From contig CACWTU010000001.1 of the NCBI GenBank assembly GCA_902763885.1, positions 1-64,000 of the forward strand: a stretch of DNA of 64,000 bases, given 5' to 3'. Made by a program: the position numbers and the translations under genes. The stretch comes from an uncultured Bacteroidales bacterium (lineage in GTDB: Bacteria; Bacteroidota; Bacteroidia; Bacteroidales; Bacteroidaceae). Shown here piece after piece: positions 26,418-35,258 of the stretch. Position 1 is the stretch's first letter. Every line of letters starts with the position of its first letter. The notes beneath the pieces are model-generated. The model was given only the letters and a program-made list of their open reading frames with translations. It did not search any database and had not been told where the DNA came from.

Positions 26418-27529
26418 CAACATGGTTTGCATATTGAGCCTGGCGCCTGCTTGGCCAGTCCCTTCATCTCAAGGCTGAACAGTATGGTTGAAAGACGCGG
26501 ATAAGGGATATTCAATTCCGTTATAAGCGTACTTATGTGTACACCTTGGGCTTTCTGCTTGATACGCTGATATACCTTACTCTCCTCATCTGTCAGTTCA
26601 GGGAACAACTCTTTTTGGATTGGTTCTTTCTTTGTAAGGCTGTCATTCCAGTTCATGGCATTTACAAAATCAAGAGCCGATGTTATAAGTCCCGCACCAT
26701 TGTCCCTTATCAGTTCATTGCAGCCCACTGAATACGGATCACCCACACTTCCCGGAAATGCAAAGCATTCACGACCGTAACTGGCAGCTATCTCTGCCGT
26801 AACCAGAGAGCCGCTCTTGGCTGCAGACTCTACTACCACTACTGCATCCGCAAGGCCTGCAATAATACGGTTCCTGCGAACAAAATTGGGACCTAACGGA
26901 ACCGTTCTTGACATGAACTCAGTAACCAGTCCACCATTATCAAGCATCCGCTTGGCAACTGGGCGATGTGATGGAGGATAGATCATATCCAATCCATGAG
27001 CAAGAACACCCAACGTAGGCAGACCTGCTTCAAGCGCAGCTTTATGTGATTCCACATCTATTCCGTAAGCCAGCCCACTCACTATTGTGACATCAGGGCA
27101 TAGCTGTTGTAACTCCTTCACAAAGGTATGACACATGCTGCGGCCATAATCCGTAGCTTTTCTGGTACCAACAATAGCCACCACCCGGGCGGCATTGTAA
27201 TTGACGTTACCCAAAGAAAACAGTACAAGAGGGGCATCGTTACAATCAATTAAACGTGCAGGATAATCAGAATCAGCAGGAGTAACGCATCTTATTCCGT
27301 GTTTCTCAATGAAATCCAGTTCTTCACGGACAAAACAATTATACCCAGAGTCGCCCAACGCCTCAATGAGGGTGGGGTTGACTCCGGGTATAATGTCTTT
27401 AAGATGTTCGCGACTGCTGAAGATTTCCTGCGCGCTGCCTAACTGTTCATAAAGGTACTTGGCACCTATACTTCCCAGTCCTTCTATTCTGTTTAAAGTG
27501 AGCAGCGCCGTCAGTTCATCTTCCGGCAT
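26417..27529 (-). CDS. dprA: DNA processing protein DprA
   Basis: Binds incoming single-stranded DNA and loads RecA during natural transformation. It has 370 residues: an N-terminal helix-hairpin-helix part (LNRIEGLGSIGAKYLYEQLG), the Rossmann-like core with VAIVGTRKATDYGR, TIVSGLAYGIDVESHKAAL and VRRNRIIAGLADAVVVVE, and a C-terminal winged-helix domain (VHISTLITELNIPYPRL). It lies 15 nt after the TPR lipoprotein gene on the same strand. Confidence 0.93.
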   Translation of the reverse strand: MPEDELTALLTLNRIEGLGSIGAKYLYEQLGSAQEIFSSREHLKDIIPGVNPTLIEALGDSGYNCFVREELDFIEKHGIRCVTPADSDYPARLIDCNDAPLVLFSLGNVNYNAARVVAIVGTRKATDYGRSMCHTFVKELQQLCPDVTIVSGLAYGIDVESHKAALEAGLPTLGVLAHGLDMIYPPSHRPVAKRMLDNGGLVTEFMSRTVPLGPNFVRRNRIIAGLADAVVVVESAAKSGSLVTAEIAASYGRECFAFPGSVGDPYSVGCNELIRDNGAGLITSALDFVNAMNWNDSLTKKEPIQKELFPELTDEESKVYQRIKQKAQGVHISTLITELNIPYPRLSTILFSLEMKGLAKQAPGSICKPC

Positions 27530-27544
27530 TAGTTCACGCGATTA

Positions 27545-29236
27545 TTATTTAATGGCGTCCAACAGGCCGGGAACCATTTTGAATTCCATATCCTTCAGAG
27601 CCTTAGCTTTCATTGAAGGATCAAGACTGATAGCCTTCTTAAGGTTCTGTGTAGCTGCAGCAACATCCTTCTCCTTTGCAGCGATTACAGCAGCAATGTA
27701 AGCGGTGTTGGCATCAGCATTCTTGATAGCAGCAATAACCTTCTTGGCACCAGCCAGGTCATTGTTCAGATACAGAGCAAGAGCCTCAGCGTTCGTGTTA
27801 CTGCCCTTGAGAGCGGTAGCGGCACGCTGATACTGACCCTGTGCAATGTACAGGTTACCGAGAGCCTCATTGTTCTCCTTGCTCTGACCACCCTTTGCAA
27901 AATAAGTCTGAGCATCAGCAGGCTTACCCTGTGCCAGACAGAGCAGACCCATATTGGTGTTAACCTCAGGAGCAGAAGCGTTCAGAGAGAGAGCCTTCTT
28001 GAAGTTGGTCTCAGCTGTAGCGAAATCACCATCTATGAAAGCAAGCTCACCGAGATTGTTGAATGCACGGTAATCATTGGGATAGTTCTTTGAAGTGGTT
28101 GTGTAGATATCCTTCTTCTGAGCCTTGTCCTCAGTAAGAGTAGCAGCGTAAAGAAGCTCCTCAACGCTCAGAACAGAAGCATCACTCTTGTAAGCCTCCT
28201 GAATCTCCTCATCTGAACGGCCGATGATCTGATAGTTCAGATTCAGGCGAGCACGACGTAACTGCGGCAGAATATCCTCGGCAAGAACCTTATATACAGC
28301 TGAGAGGTTCTTGATTTCAGCCTCGCGTCTTTCAGGATCATCATCATACATTGAGAGTATACGCAGAATAAGGTCCTTGTCCTGCAGCTTGGACTCCTGA
28401 ACTAACTGCTGGAAATAAACCCAGTCCTGAGCAGTATAATCTGATGTGATAGCAGTATTGGCCTTAGCCCTCTTAATCTCACCCTTAGCATAGCTTTCAG
28501 CATTCTTCATACGCTGTGCGGCAAGTTTGTCGTTAAGTTTGAAACCACCATCAGGTGATGCATATGCAGATACTTCAAAATCCTTTATTGCATAATTCTT
28601 GGAATCTCCGGCTACTTCCTTAAGAAGATCCTTAAGAATCTTGACTTCATCACTGTTTGTTTCTGATGAACGTACGTTGGCCTGCTGGATTATGAACTTG
28701 ATGGTAGCATCCTTATTCTTATCAATGATACGCTGGAATGCATCCTTTGATGCTGATGTGTTAGCACCCTTGGCAGTCTCTGAATAGAGTTCCTCTGTTG
28801 CAACTACACCATAAGCAAGATGAACAGGAGCTATTTCAACGGGTTTACCCTTCTTGGTAGCATCAAAGGTTACAATGAGTTCTGACTCTGCCATCTCAGG
28901 CTGATACTTGAAACTGCCTTTATAGGTGAATGAGCCACCCTCCTTCCAGGAAATAGTCTTATTGTTACCCTGAACCTTCTCACCCTGGAGAGTAACAGGC
29001 TCACCCTTGACTAAGCCGCCTTCCCATTGGAGAACAGGTGTTGCAGTGCAAACCACATTCTTGACGAAAGTCTTTGCAGGGAATGTACCTGTAACAGTGT
29101 AGTTAACCATACCGCCCTCCTCTACAAGGGGATCCTTATCAATTACAAAATACTCCTGCTTTACCTGCATGTTCTTACAACTGGCAAGCATCAGAACAAC
29201 TGCGCCAAAGAGCGCAAAACGAATTGATTTTGACAT
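27545..29236 (-). CDS. TPR-repeat lipoprotein with an OmpA-like middle segment
   Basis: A 563-residue predicted lipoprotein. The ATG at 29236 gives MSKSIRFALFGAVVLMLASC, with the lipobox Cys at residue 20. Residues about 30-170 look like beta-rich domains. Residues about 215-255 (DFEVSAYASPDGGFKLNDK, then LAAQRMKNAESY) resemble the peptidoglycan-binding motif of OmpA-like proteins. The last 200 residues hold tetratricopeptide repeats (NNLGELAFIDGDFATAETNF, NMGLLCLAQGKPADAQTYF). I infer a periplasmic scaffold at the outer membrane; the specific role is unknown. It has a good promoter of its own. Confidence 0.75.
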   Translation of the reverse strand: MSKSIRFALFGAVVLMLASCKNMQVKQEYFVIDKDPLVEEGGMVNYTVTGTFPAKTFVKNVVCTATPVLQWEGGLVKGEPVTLQGEKVQGNNKTISWKEGGSFTYKGSFKYQPEMAESELIVTFDATKKGKPVEIAPVHLAYGVVATEELYSETAKGANTSASKDAFQRIIDKNKDATIKFIIQQANVRSSETNSDEVKILKDLLKEVAGDSKNYAIKDFEVSAYASPDGGFKLNDKLAAQRMKNAESYAKGEIKRAKANTAITSDYTAQDWVYFQQLVQESKLQDKDLILRILSMYDDDPERREAEIKNLSAVYKVLAEDILPQLRRARLNLNYQIIGRSDEEIQEAYKSDASVLSVEELLYAATLTEDKAQKKDIYTTTSKNYPNDYRAFNNLGELAFIDGDFATAETNFKKALSLNASAPEVNTNMGLLCLAQGKPADAQTYFAKGGQSKENNEALGNLYIAQGQYQRAATALKGSNTNAEALALYLNNDLAGAKKVIAAIKNADANTAYIAAVIAAKEKDVAAATQNLKKAISLDPSMKAKALKDMEFKMVPGLLDAIK

Positions 29237-29290
29237 AACTTTTATTATTGATTGATTGTTAAACATTTCTCGCTATAATCCATAAGTGCA

Positions 29291-29320
29291 CAAAACTACA
29301 AAAAAGAATAGCACATACAA
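29291..29320 (-). promoter_or_regulatory. promoter of the TPR lipoprotein gene
   Basis: On the minus strand TTG (29320-29318) is followed after 19 nt by TAGTTTTG (29298-29291), which fits the -33/-7 pattern of this phylum, 54 nt before the ATG. Confidence 0.55.
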
Positions 29321-29389
29321 TGGACTGAAGGGGGTATTTTTATTAAAAAGAGAGGTTTTTGTCAAAAAAAACAACCAAAAGAGAAAAAA

Positions 29390-30268
29390 TCACAGATTTC
29401 TGGGGTGATGTGACACTATTTCCTCACGCAACCTACTGCGGTCTATATGAGTGTAGATCTCTGTTGTGGATATCTTTTCATGCCCCAACATACACTGTAT
29501 GGCACGTAAATTGGCCCCGCCTTCAAGCAAATGGGTGGCAAAAGAGTGGCGGAATGTATGAGGGCTGACAGTCTTGTTTATCCCGGCCTTGGCGGTGAGG
29601 TCTTTAACTATGTCAAACACCATAATGCGTGACAGCGGTCTGCCCCTACGCAGGCTCAGGAAGAGGTAAGGTTCTGCACCAGGCTTTATTTCTGCGTGAC
29701 AGCGATCCGAGAGATAGTTTCTTATCTCATGAATGGCCCTGCCGGATATAGGCACAAGACGTTGCTTGCTACCCTTACCGGTAACCCTGATGAATCCTTC
29801 ATCAAGAAAGAGATCCTCCATCTTGAGCGAACAGAGTTCTGACACCCGCAGCCCACAACTGTACATGGTCTCAATCATAGCTCTGTTGCGTTGTCCCTCA
29901 CGCTGGGAGAGGTCTATCTGGCCGATTATACAATCTATCTCATCAACAGAAAGAACATCAGGCAAATGGCGGCCTATCTTGGGAGCCTCAAGCAGCTCAC
30001 TGGGATCATCCTGTCTGTAACCATCAAGGACAAGGAACCTGAACAAAGACTTTACACCCGATATTATCCGGGCCTGAGAGCGTGGAGCTATACCCAGATC
30101 ACCCATAGCGGCAGCAAAACCATGCAAGTCATCAAGAGTGACATCCGTTATGTCAATACCGCAGTCATCCATATATCCCAACAGTTTCATGGCATCATCC
30201 ATATAAGCTTCCAATGTATTGGATGACAAAGATTTTTCCAGAAGCAGATACTGACGGTATCGTTTCAT
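29390..30268 (-). CDS. xerD: tyrosine recombinase XerD-like
   Basis: Second Xer recombinase, partner of the protein at 8592-9479 for dimer resolution at dif. The start is set by the ribosome-binding site AAGGAG just before ATGATG (30271/30268); the ATG at 30268 gives MKRYRQYLLLEKSLSSNTLEAY and 292 residues, the usual XerD opening. Catalytic residues: Arg in CGLRVSEL, Lys in VTGKGSKQR, His and Arg in HTFRHSFATHL, His in LGHEKIS, Tyr in TTEIYTHI. The longer frame to 30475 overlaps the divergent methyltransferase gene and is not real. Confidence 0.88.
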   Translation of the reverse strand: MKRYRQYLLLEKSLSSNTLEAYMDDAMKLLGYMDDCGIDITDVTLDDLHGFAAAMGDLGIAPRSQARIISGVKSLFRFLVLDGYRQDDPSELLEAPKIGRHLPDVLSVDEIDCIIGQIDLSQREGQRNRAMIETMYSCGLRVSELCSLKMEDLFLDEGFIRVTGKGSKQRLVPISGRAIHEIRNYLSDRCHAEIKPGAEPYLFLSLRRGRPLSRIMVFDIVKDLTAKAGINKTVSPHTFRHSFATHLLEGGANLRAIQCMLGHEKISTTEIYTHIDRSRLREEIVSHHPRNL

Positions 30269-30334
30269 CATTGCTCCTTGAACACCTATAGGCTGTTGAT
30301 CATCTCCTGTTTTCATATTCTCAGAAAAACCGCT

Positions 30335-30342
30335 TAACTTTG
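30335..30342 (+). promoter_or_regulatory. -7 box TAACTTTG for the O-methyltransferase gene
   Basis: TAACTTTG fits TAnnTTTG and lies 35 nt before the ATG at 30378, in the divergent gap with xerD. No clear -33 element. Confidence 0.5.
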
Positions 30343-30377
30343 CAGTGTGAAGGCGGCACGCCAAAGATAACAAAATT

Positions 30378-31058
30378 ATGGCTACATCCGGACAAGGAAT
30401 CGGATATACAGGTGAGGATGCTCTTGAGGAGTATATTTCAGCACACATCGATGCTGAAAGCGCACAGTTACGCAATCTCTACAGGCAGACCAACCTGAAA
30501 ATGCTCAACCCCCGCATGGCATCAGGTCATATACAGGGACGTCTTTTGAAAATGCTGGTAAGCATGGTCAAGCCAAAACTTGTATTGGAAGTGGGCACTT
30601 TCACCGGATATGCAACACTCTGCATAGCTGAAGGATTGGAGGACGACGGAATGGTACATACAGTCGAAATCGACGATGAATTGGAGGATTTTATAACAAA
30701 AGAGTTTGAAAAATCACCTTTCGGAAACCGTATCTGCCTGCACATTGGCGATGCCCTTAAAGTTGTTCCTGAACTGGGACTGATGTTTGACATGATCTTC
30801 CTTGACGGAGAAAAAAGGGAGTATCCTGACTACTATAACACCCTGTTGGATTGGCTCAGACCGGGCGGTTATATGATAGCCGATAACACACTCTGGGACG
30901 GACATGTAGTTGAAGACAGCTATAACACTGACCCCCAGACTGTTGCCGTAAAGAGATTCAACGATCTGGTTCATGCCGATGCAAGGGTTGAGGTGGCGAT
31001 GATACCCATACGCGACGGACTGACAATAATAAGAAAAAAGCTAACAGCCAACAGCTAA
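30378..31058 (+). CDS. class I SAM-dependent O-methyltransferase (COMT-like)
   Basis: A 226-residue member of the caffeoyl-CoA/catechol O-methyltransferase family. Motif I is VLEVGTFTGYATLCIAEGL, the acidic SAM ribose contact follows in HTVEIDDELE, and FDMIFLDGEKREYPDYY holds the metal-binding Asp, with DNTLWDGHV downstream. The natural acceptor cannot be told from sequence. Its C-terminus and stop codon lie in a GCTAACA/GCCAACA heptad repeat (31040-31074). It appears to form an operon with rbfA, 23 nt downstream. Confidence 0.85.
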   Translation: MATSGQGIGYTGEDALEEYISAHIDAESAQLRNLYRQTNLKMLNPRMASGHIQGRLLKMLVSMVKPKLVLEVGTFTGYATLCIAEGLEDDGMVHTVEIDDELEDFITKEFEKSPFGNRICLHIGDALKVVPELGLMFDMIFLDGEKREYPDYYNTLLDWLRPGGYMIADNTLWDGHVVEDSYNTDPQTVAVKRFNDLVHADARVEVAMIPIRDGLTIIRKKLTANS

Positions 31059-31074
31059 TAGCCAACAGCCAAAG
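31040..31074. repeat. five heptads (GCTAACA/GCCAACA type) across a stop codon
   Basis: The units GCTAACA, GCCAACA, GCTAATA, GCCAACA and GCCAAAG follow without a gap. The stop of the methyltransferase gene (31056-31058) lies in the third unit. The seven-base period and the position match the AT-rich heptads at the gldM and waaA stops. Confidence 0.7.
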
Positions 31075-31081
31075 AAATAAT

Positions 31082-31417
31082 ATGGACAGTACAAGACAAC
31101 AGAAAATTGCAAGGCTGATACAGAAGGAGCTTAGTGAACTCTTCCTGATGCAGACCAAACTCACTAAGGGGCTGATGATAACCGTAAGTGAGGTTAAGAT
31201 AAGCAGTGACCTGAGCATTGCCAGTGTATATCTGAGCGTATTCCCTTCAGAGAAGGGTGAGGAGACCGTAAAGAACATCAACACAAATGTAAAGGATATA
31301 AGATTTGATCTTGGACAGAGGGTAAGACACCAGCTCCGCATCATACCGGAGTTACGCTTTTTCCTTGACAAGACCATTGATTACATGGCCCACATAGACG
31401 AACTGCTCAAAAAGTGA
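31082..31417 (+). CDS. rbfA: 30S ribosome-binding factor A
   Basis: Assembly factor for the 30S subunit that helps mature the 5' end of 16S rRNA. The KH-fold protein of 111 residues starts MDSTRQQKIARLIQKELSEL, with MITVSEVKISSDLSIASVY and RIIPELRFFLDKTIDYMAHI. Its stop overlaps the GTG start of the next gene (GTGA), a sign of translational coupling. Confidence 0.92.
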   Translation: MDSTRQQKIARLIQKELSELFLMQTKLTKGLMITVSEVKISSDLSIASVYLSVFPSEKGEETVKNINTNVKDIRFDLGQRVRHQLRIIPELRFFLDKTIDYMAHIDELLKK

Positions 31418-32649
31418 ACTTTCCGTTCTTCATAGCCAGCCGTTATCTCTTTGCAAAAAAGAGCCATAACGTAATCAACGTGATCTCTGCCATATCTGTG
31501 GCCGGAATCATGCTTGCATCATTTGCTCTTATATGCACCCTGTCCGTATTCAACGGTTTCCATAACCTGGTGGAATCTCTCTTCAAGGATTTTGACCCCG
31601 AGATAAAAGTAGTTCCTACAAGCAGGAAATTCTTCAATATGGATGATGAACGTATCCTCAAGGCTTCTTCTCTTGATTTTATAGAGATGAACACATTCAC
31701 GCTTGAGGAACAGGCTCTCATCAGTTTCAAGAGCAAGCAAGAGATTGTCATGATAAAAGGTGTTGAAGACAGCTACCATGATCTGGTTAACATAGAGAAC
31801 CTGCTTAAGGGTAACGGAATATTCATGCTCAAGGATGAAGTTTGTAACTATGGGATCATGGGCATTGGACTGATGAACCGTTTAAACTGTGGGATTAATC
31901 CCCCTTATCCCTTCCAGCTTTATGTACCCAAGAAAGAGGGACAGATAAGTATTTCCAATCCCGCGACATCATTCAATCACGCAAACATCTACTCTCCAGG
32001 GGTTATTTTCAGGGTTGAACAGGAGAAATATGATGATAACTATGTAATTATTTCCCTTGAACTGGCACAACAGCTTACTGACCGTGAGAATGAAGCCTCT
32101 GCATTGGAGATAAAGACAAAAGAGGGAACTTCTATCAGGAAAGCAATACGGAGTCTAAAGTCCGTACTGGGTCCTGACTTTGACGTCCAGGACCGCATCC
32201 GGCAGCAACAAGATGTTTTCAAGGTATTCAAACTGGAAAAATTCATATCCTATCTGTTCCTGACATTCATTCTGCTTATAGCATGCTTCAACATAATAGG
32301 TTCTCTGATAATGCTTATAGTTGAAAAACAGCAGGACGCCGGATTATTGGAAAGCATGGGAGCAAGCAAGAAAACCATAGAAAGAATCTTCATAACAAAC
32401 GGAGTGCTCATTTCACTGATAGGAGCTGTTTCAGGCCTTATCCTGGGTGTTATAGCAGTGCTTCTCCAACAGAAATACGGATTCATATCCTTAGGTTCAC
32501 AGGGAAGTTTCATAGTTGATGCCTACCCTGTAAACATACAGATAAAGGATATTATTCTGGTATTAGTGACTGTCCTTGTGGTAAGTTTCCTTTCTGTACG
32601 TCCTATAGGACCTATAGCACGCCGTTTTATCAGAAAATCAGAGGGATAA
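31414..32649 (+). CDS. LolC/LolE-like ABC transporter permease
   Basis: Inner-membrane permease of the lipoprotein-releasing (LolCDE/MacB) family, 411 residues. It has an N-terminal helix (NVINVISAISVAGIMLASFALI), a periplasmic domain (about 45-260) and three C-terminal helices (FLTFILLIACFNIIGSLIMLI, NGVLISLIGAVSGLILGVIA, IILVLVTVLVVSFL) with the family motif ESMGASKKTIERIF. It starts with GTG overlapping the rbfA stop, and rbfA-lol pairing is common in Bacteroidales. The ATPase is not in the window. Its last 12 nt overlap murI from the other strand. Confidence 0.85.
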   Translation: MNFPFFIASRYLFAKKSHNVINVISAISVAGIMLASFALICTLSVFNGFHNLVESLFKDFDPEIKVVPTSRKFFNMDDERILKASSLDFIEMNTFTLEEQALISFKSKQEIVMIKGVEDSYHDLVNIENLLKGNGIFMLKDEVCNYGIMGIGLMNRLNCGINPPYPFQLYVPKKEGQISISNPATSFNHANIYSPGVIFRVEQEKYDDNYVIISLELAQQLTDRENEASALEIKTKEGTSIRKAIRSLKSVLGPDFDVQDRIRQQQDVFKVFKLEKFISYLFLTFILLIACFNIIGSLIMLIVEKQQDAGLLESMGASKKTIERIFITNGVLISLIGAVSGLILGVIAVLLQQKYGFISLGSQGSFIVDAYPVNIQIKDIILVLVTVLVVSFLSVRPIGPIARRFIRKSEG

Positions 32650-33507
32650 AGACTCAGCATCAACAACTGAGTTCAAGAAAATGGATGCATTGGGAAGGAA
32701 TGTCTCCACAGACTCTGTTGTGTAATATCTGCAGGAAGCTCCTTTTGTACAACGCATATCCATCTCAGGATGACGTACCATATAATCCTTGAGAGATGCA
32801 GCAACATACTCTCCCTGAGAGATGATGTTTATACCTTCAGGAACGTATTTCCTGATTTTATCAAGCAATAAAGGATAGTGGGTACAGCCCAGGATTATGG
32901 TATCAATCAGGCTGTCCTTGGCAAGCAGGTTCTCCACATGATGCTTTATGAAATAATCCGCACCTTCTGACTGTGACTCGCCTGTCTCTACCAGCGGCAC
33001 CCAGATGGGGCACGATTCGGATGTCACCGTGATATCAGGAAAAAGCTTATTGATTTCAAGCGGGTATGACAACGATTTAACTGTACCAGGTGTAGCCAAC
33101 AACCCCACATGTCGCGTATTTGTCAACTCACCGATGGATTCAACCGTCGGACGGATAATGCCCAATACCCTACGGGTTGCATCAAGACGGGGTAAGTCAA
33201 TCTGCTGAATGGTTCTGAGAGCCTTGGCCGATGCCGTGTTACAAGCCAGAATGACAAGATTACATCCCATCTCAAACAGTTTGGTTACACATTGAAGCGT
33301 AAATTCATATACTACTTGAAATGAACGGGTACCATACGGAGTCCTGGCGTTATCTCCAAGATACAGGAAATCATATTCCGGCATCTCTCTGCGTATATGT
33401 TTCAAGATGGTCAGGCCACCGTATCCTGAATCAAAAACGCCTATGGGACCGGGCTTTGGGGACAAAACGATCTTGTCTTTTCCTCTATTATCTTGACTCT
33501 TGAGCAT
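32638..33507 (-). CDS. murI: glutamate racemase
   Basis: Makes D-glutamate for peptidoglycan. It has 289 residues with PIGVFDSGYGGLTILKHI, the two catalytic Cys in LACNTASAKAL and LGCTHYPLLLDKI, and YLGDNARTPYGTRS. Its start lies 20 nt inside the end of the preceding ompH-like gene, and it is the last gene of the envelope operon that runs from 40.7 kb. Confidence 0.94.
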   Translation of the reverse strand: MLKSQDNRGKDKIVLSPKPGPIGVFDSGYGGLTILKHIRREMPEYDFLYLGDNARTPYGTRSFQVVYEFTLQCVTKLFEMGCNLVILACNTASAKALRTIQQIDLPRLDATRRVLGIIRPTVESIGELTNTRHVGLLATPGTVKSLSYPLEINKLFPDITVTSESCPIWVPLVETGESQSEGADYFIKHHVENLLAKDSLIDTIILGCTHYPLLLDKIRKYVPEGINIISQGEYVAASLKDYMVRHPEMDMRCTKGASCRYYTTESVETFLPNASIFLNSVVDAESLSL

Positions 33508-34069
33508 TTATCTTAATAATTGGCTGGCTGGATTCCGTCACTCTTCCCGAGTACCTTTCTATTCCTACCAGGCTATAAACATCTGCCGATATATCCACGC
33601 CTTTTGTCTGGTTAATGGATAAGAAAGTCCCTGCACCTGTATCTATGACATAATCCAGTCCCTGTTCAGTACATACCTTTGATATTACATCAAGAAGTTT
33701 TATCTTGATAGGATTTAAAAGGCTGTCACGCTTTGTCTCAAGTTCAGACTGTACTTTGTCCCTGAACTCTACGTTGTTATCCATCAGAAGCTGCAGCTCT
33801 TTCTGGCGTTTGGCTACGATTGAAGGAGACAGATGATCCTGCTCTAAAATGAAATTGATATACTGCCTTTCAAATTCACGCTTGGAACGTTCTATCTCTT
33901 CTTTATAGTCTGACTGTATCTTTTTAAGTTTCTGCTCAGCATCCACATAATCGGGCATATGTTTCAACGTATTGTTGAAATCAATATAACCGAACATTCC
34001 CTCCTGAGCAGGAACAAGTGAACATACGGAAAAAAAGAATGCGGTAAGTAACGTTCTTAGGGTTTTCAT
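33488..34069 (-). CDS. OmpH/Skp-like periplasmic chaperone, copy 3 in the operon
   Basis: A 193-residue Skp family protein with a signal peptide (MKTLRTLLTAFFFSVCSLVPAQ; ATG at 34069). GMFGYIDFNNTLKHMPDY is the typical start of the fold, followed by a charged coiled-coil arm (about 45-125) and a C-terminal segment (VCTEQGLDYVIDTGAGTFLS). Skp proteins hold unfolded outer-membrane proteins on the way to BamA. It is the most diverged of three tandem paralogues and overlaps murI by 20 nt. A bulged hairpin (34095-34126) separates it from the previous copy and could tune its expression. Confidence 0.82.
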   Translation of the reverse strand: MKTLRTLLTAFFFSVCSLVPAQEGMFGYIDFNNTLKHMPDYVDAEQKLKKIQSDYKEEIERSKREFERQYINFILEQDHLSPSIVAKRQKELQLLMDNNVEFRDKVQSELETKRDSLLNPIKIKLLDVISKVCTEQGLDYVIDTGAGTFLSINQTKGVDISADVYSLVGIERYSGRVTESSQPIIKINAQESR

Positions 34070-34145
34070 ATTTGGAAAGCTTGTTATAACCAATAAAGGG
34101 AATCGGGCTTACGCCGGTTCCCCTTATCGTTTAATCTTAAAATAA

Positions 34146-34649
34146 TTACTTTATGCCCAGTTTGGCCTTGACAGCCTCTGTAACATCAGTAGTAAGAGTG
34201 GAACTTACATAAGGAACCACGCCACCGGCGATATTGAAGATGCATACATAACCACCTTCCTCACCTACAGCCTTGATTGCTTTGAGAACCTTATCCTCAA
34301 TAGCACCCATAAGCTGGCTCTCCTTCTGATTCTTATTCACCTCACAGTCATTATAATACTGCTGCATTTTCTGCTGGCTCTCCATCAGTTCCTGTTCTCT
34401 GCGTTCGCGGATGCTCTCAGGAAGAGTCTCTCTGTTCTTCATGTAGTCATCCACTTTCTTTGAATACTCGTTCTGCATGTAGTCAAGTTCCTCCTGATAC
34501 TGCTTAACCAACTCCTCCATTTCAGCCTGTGCAGCCTTGTATTCACTCATCAAAGGAATAATATCTGAAGAGTTTATATGTCCGAACTTCTGTGCGAATG
34601 CGCCGAAAGGCAGTACTGCCATCAGTGCGATGATAATGATCTTTTTCAT
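34146..34649 (-). CDS. OmpH/Skp-like periplasmic chaperone, copy 2 in the operon
   Basis: A 167-residue protein from the ATG at 34649 (MKKIIIIALMAVLPFGAFAQ signal peptide). The fold starts KFGHINSSDIIPLMSEYKAA, with a long helical arm rich in Glu, Lys and Gln (about 35-110) and YVCIFNIAGGVVPYVSS at the end. It should carry outer-membrane proteins, probably type IX and BAM substrates, through the periplasm. It lies 51 nt after copy 1. Confidence 0.85.
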   Translation of the reverse strand: MKKIIIIALMAVLPFGAFAQKFGHINSSDIIPLMSEYKAAQAEMEELVKQYQEELDYMQNEYSKKVDDYMKNRETLPESIRERREQELMESQQKMQQYYNDCEVNKNQKESQLMGAIEDKVLKAIKAVGEEGGYVCIFNIAGGVVPYVSSTLTTDVTEAVKAKLGIK

Positions 34650-34700
34650 ATTAGGTGTATTTTTAGTCGTTTGTTTATTAGTCTGTACAAAGGTATGCAT

Positions 34701-35216
34701 TTAGTTTGAATAACCCAGTTTCTTAAGCACCTCATTGCTTATATCAATCTTGGGTGAAGCATAAATCATGCTTGTGGCCGATGAACGGTCAATAACCACC
34801 TGATAGCCGTCAGACTCACTGATCTGCTTTATTGCCTCATAAATCTCATCCTGAATGGGAGCCATCAGGCTCTGCTGCTTCTTATAGAGCTCACCGTCAG
34901 GACCAAAATACTGACGTTTCAGTTCGCTGGCCTGTTTCTCCTTGGCTACTATCTCCTCCTCCTTCTTGGCTTTCTGTTCCTCTGAAAGGAATAGAGACTC
35001 ATTCTGATAGTTCTTGTATAATGTCTGAGCCTCAAGGTTCAGAGCCTCAACCTCAGCCTGCCAACGTTTTGAGAACTGGTTGAGTTGTTCATTGGCACGC
35101 TCATATGCGGGAATCCTGTTCAGAATATACTCCATGTCAACCAAGGCAAATTTCTGCGCACCTGCGGTAAGGCAGAAAAACAGCATCATCGCTGCAATTG
35201 AAAATGATTTTTTCAT
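34701..35216 (-). CDS. OmpH/Skp-like periplasmic chaperone, copy 1 in the operon
   Basis: A 171-residue Skp protein directly after bamA (42-nt gap), the usual place for skp. It has a signal peptide (MKKSFSIAAMMLFFCLTAGAQ), KFALVDMEYILNRIPAYERA, a helical arm (about 38-120, many Glu, Lys and Gln) and the end YQVVIDRSSATSMIYASPKID. Of the three copies this is the best candidate for the main Skp. Confidence 0.87.
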   Translation of the reverse strand: MKKSFSIAAMMLFFCLTAGAQKFALVDMEYILNRIPAYERANEQLNQFSKRWQAEVEALNLEAQTLYKNYQNESLFLSEEQKAKKEEEIVAKEKQASELKRQYFGPDGELYKKQQSLMAPIQDEIYEAIKQISESDGYQVVIDRSSATSMIYASPKIDISNEVLKKLGYSN

Positions 35217-35258
35217 AATATCTCTTTTTTCTATATTATAACCGGTTGCGGCCTCAGG

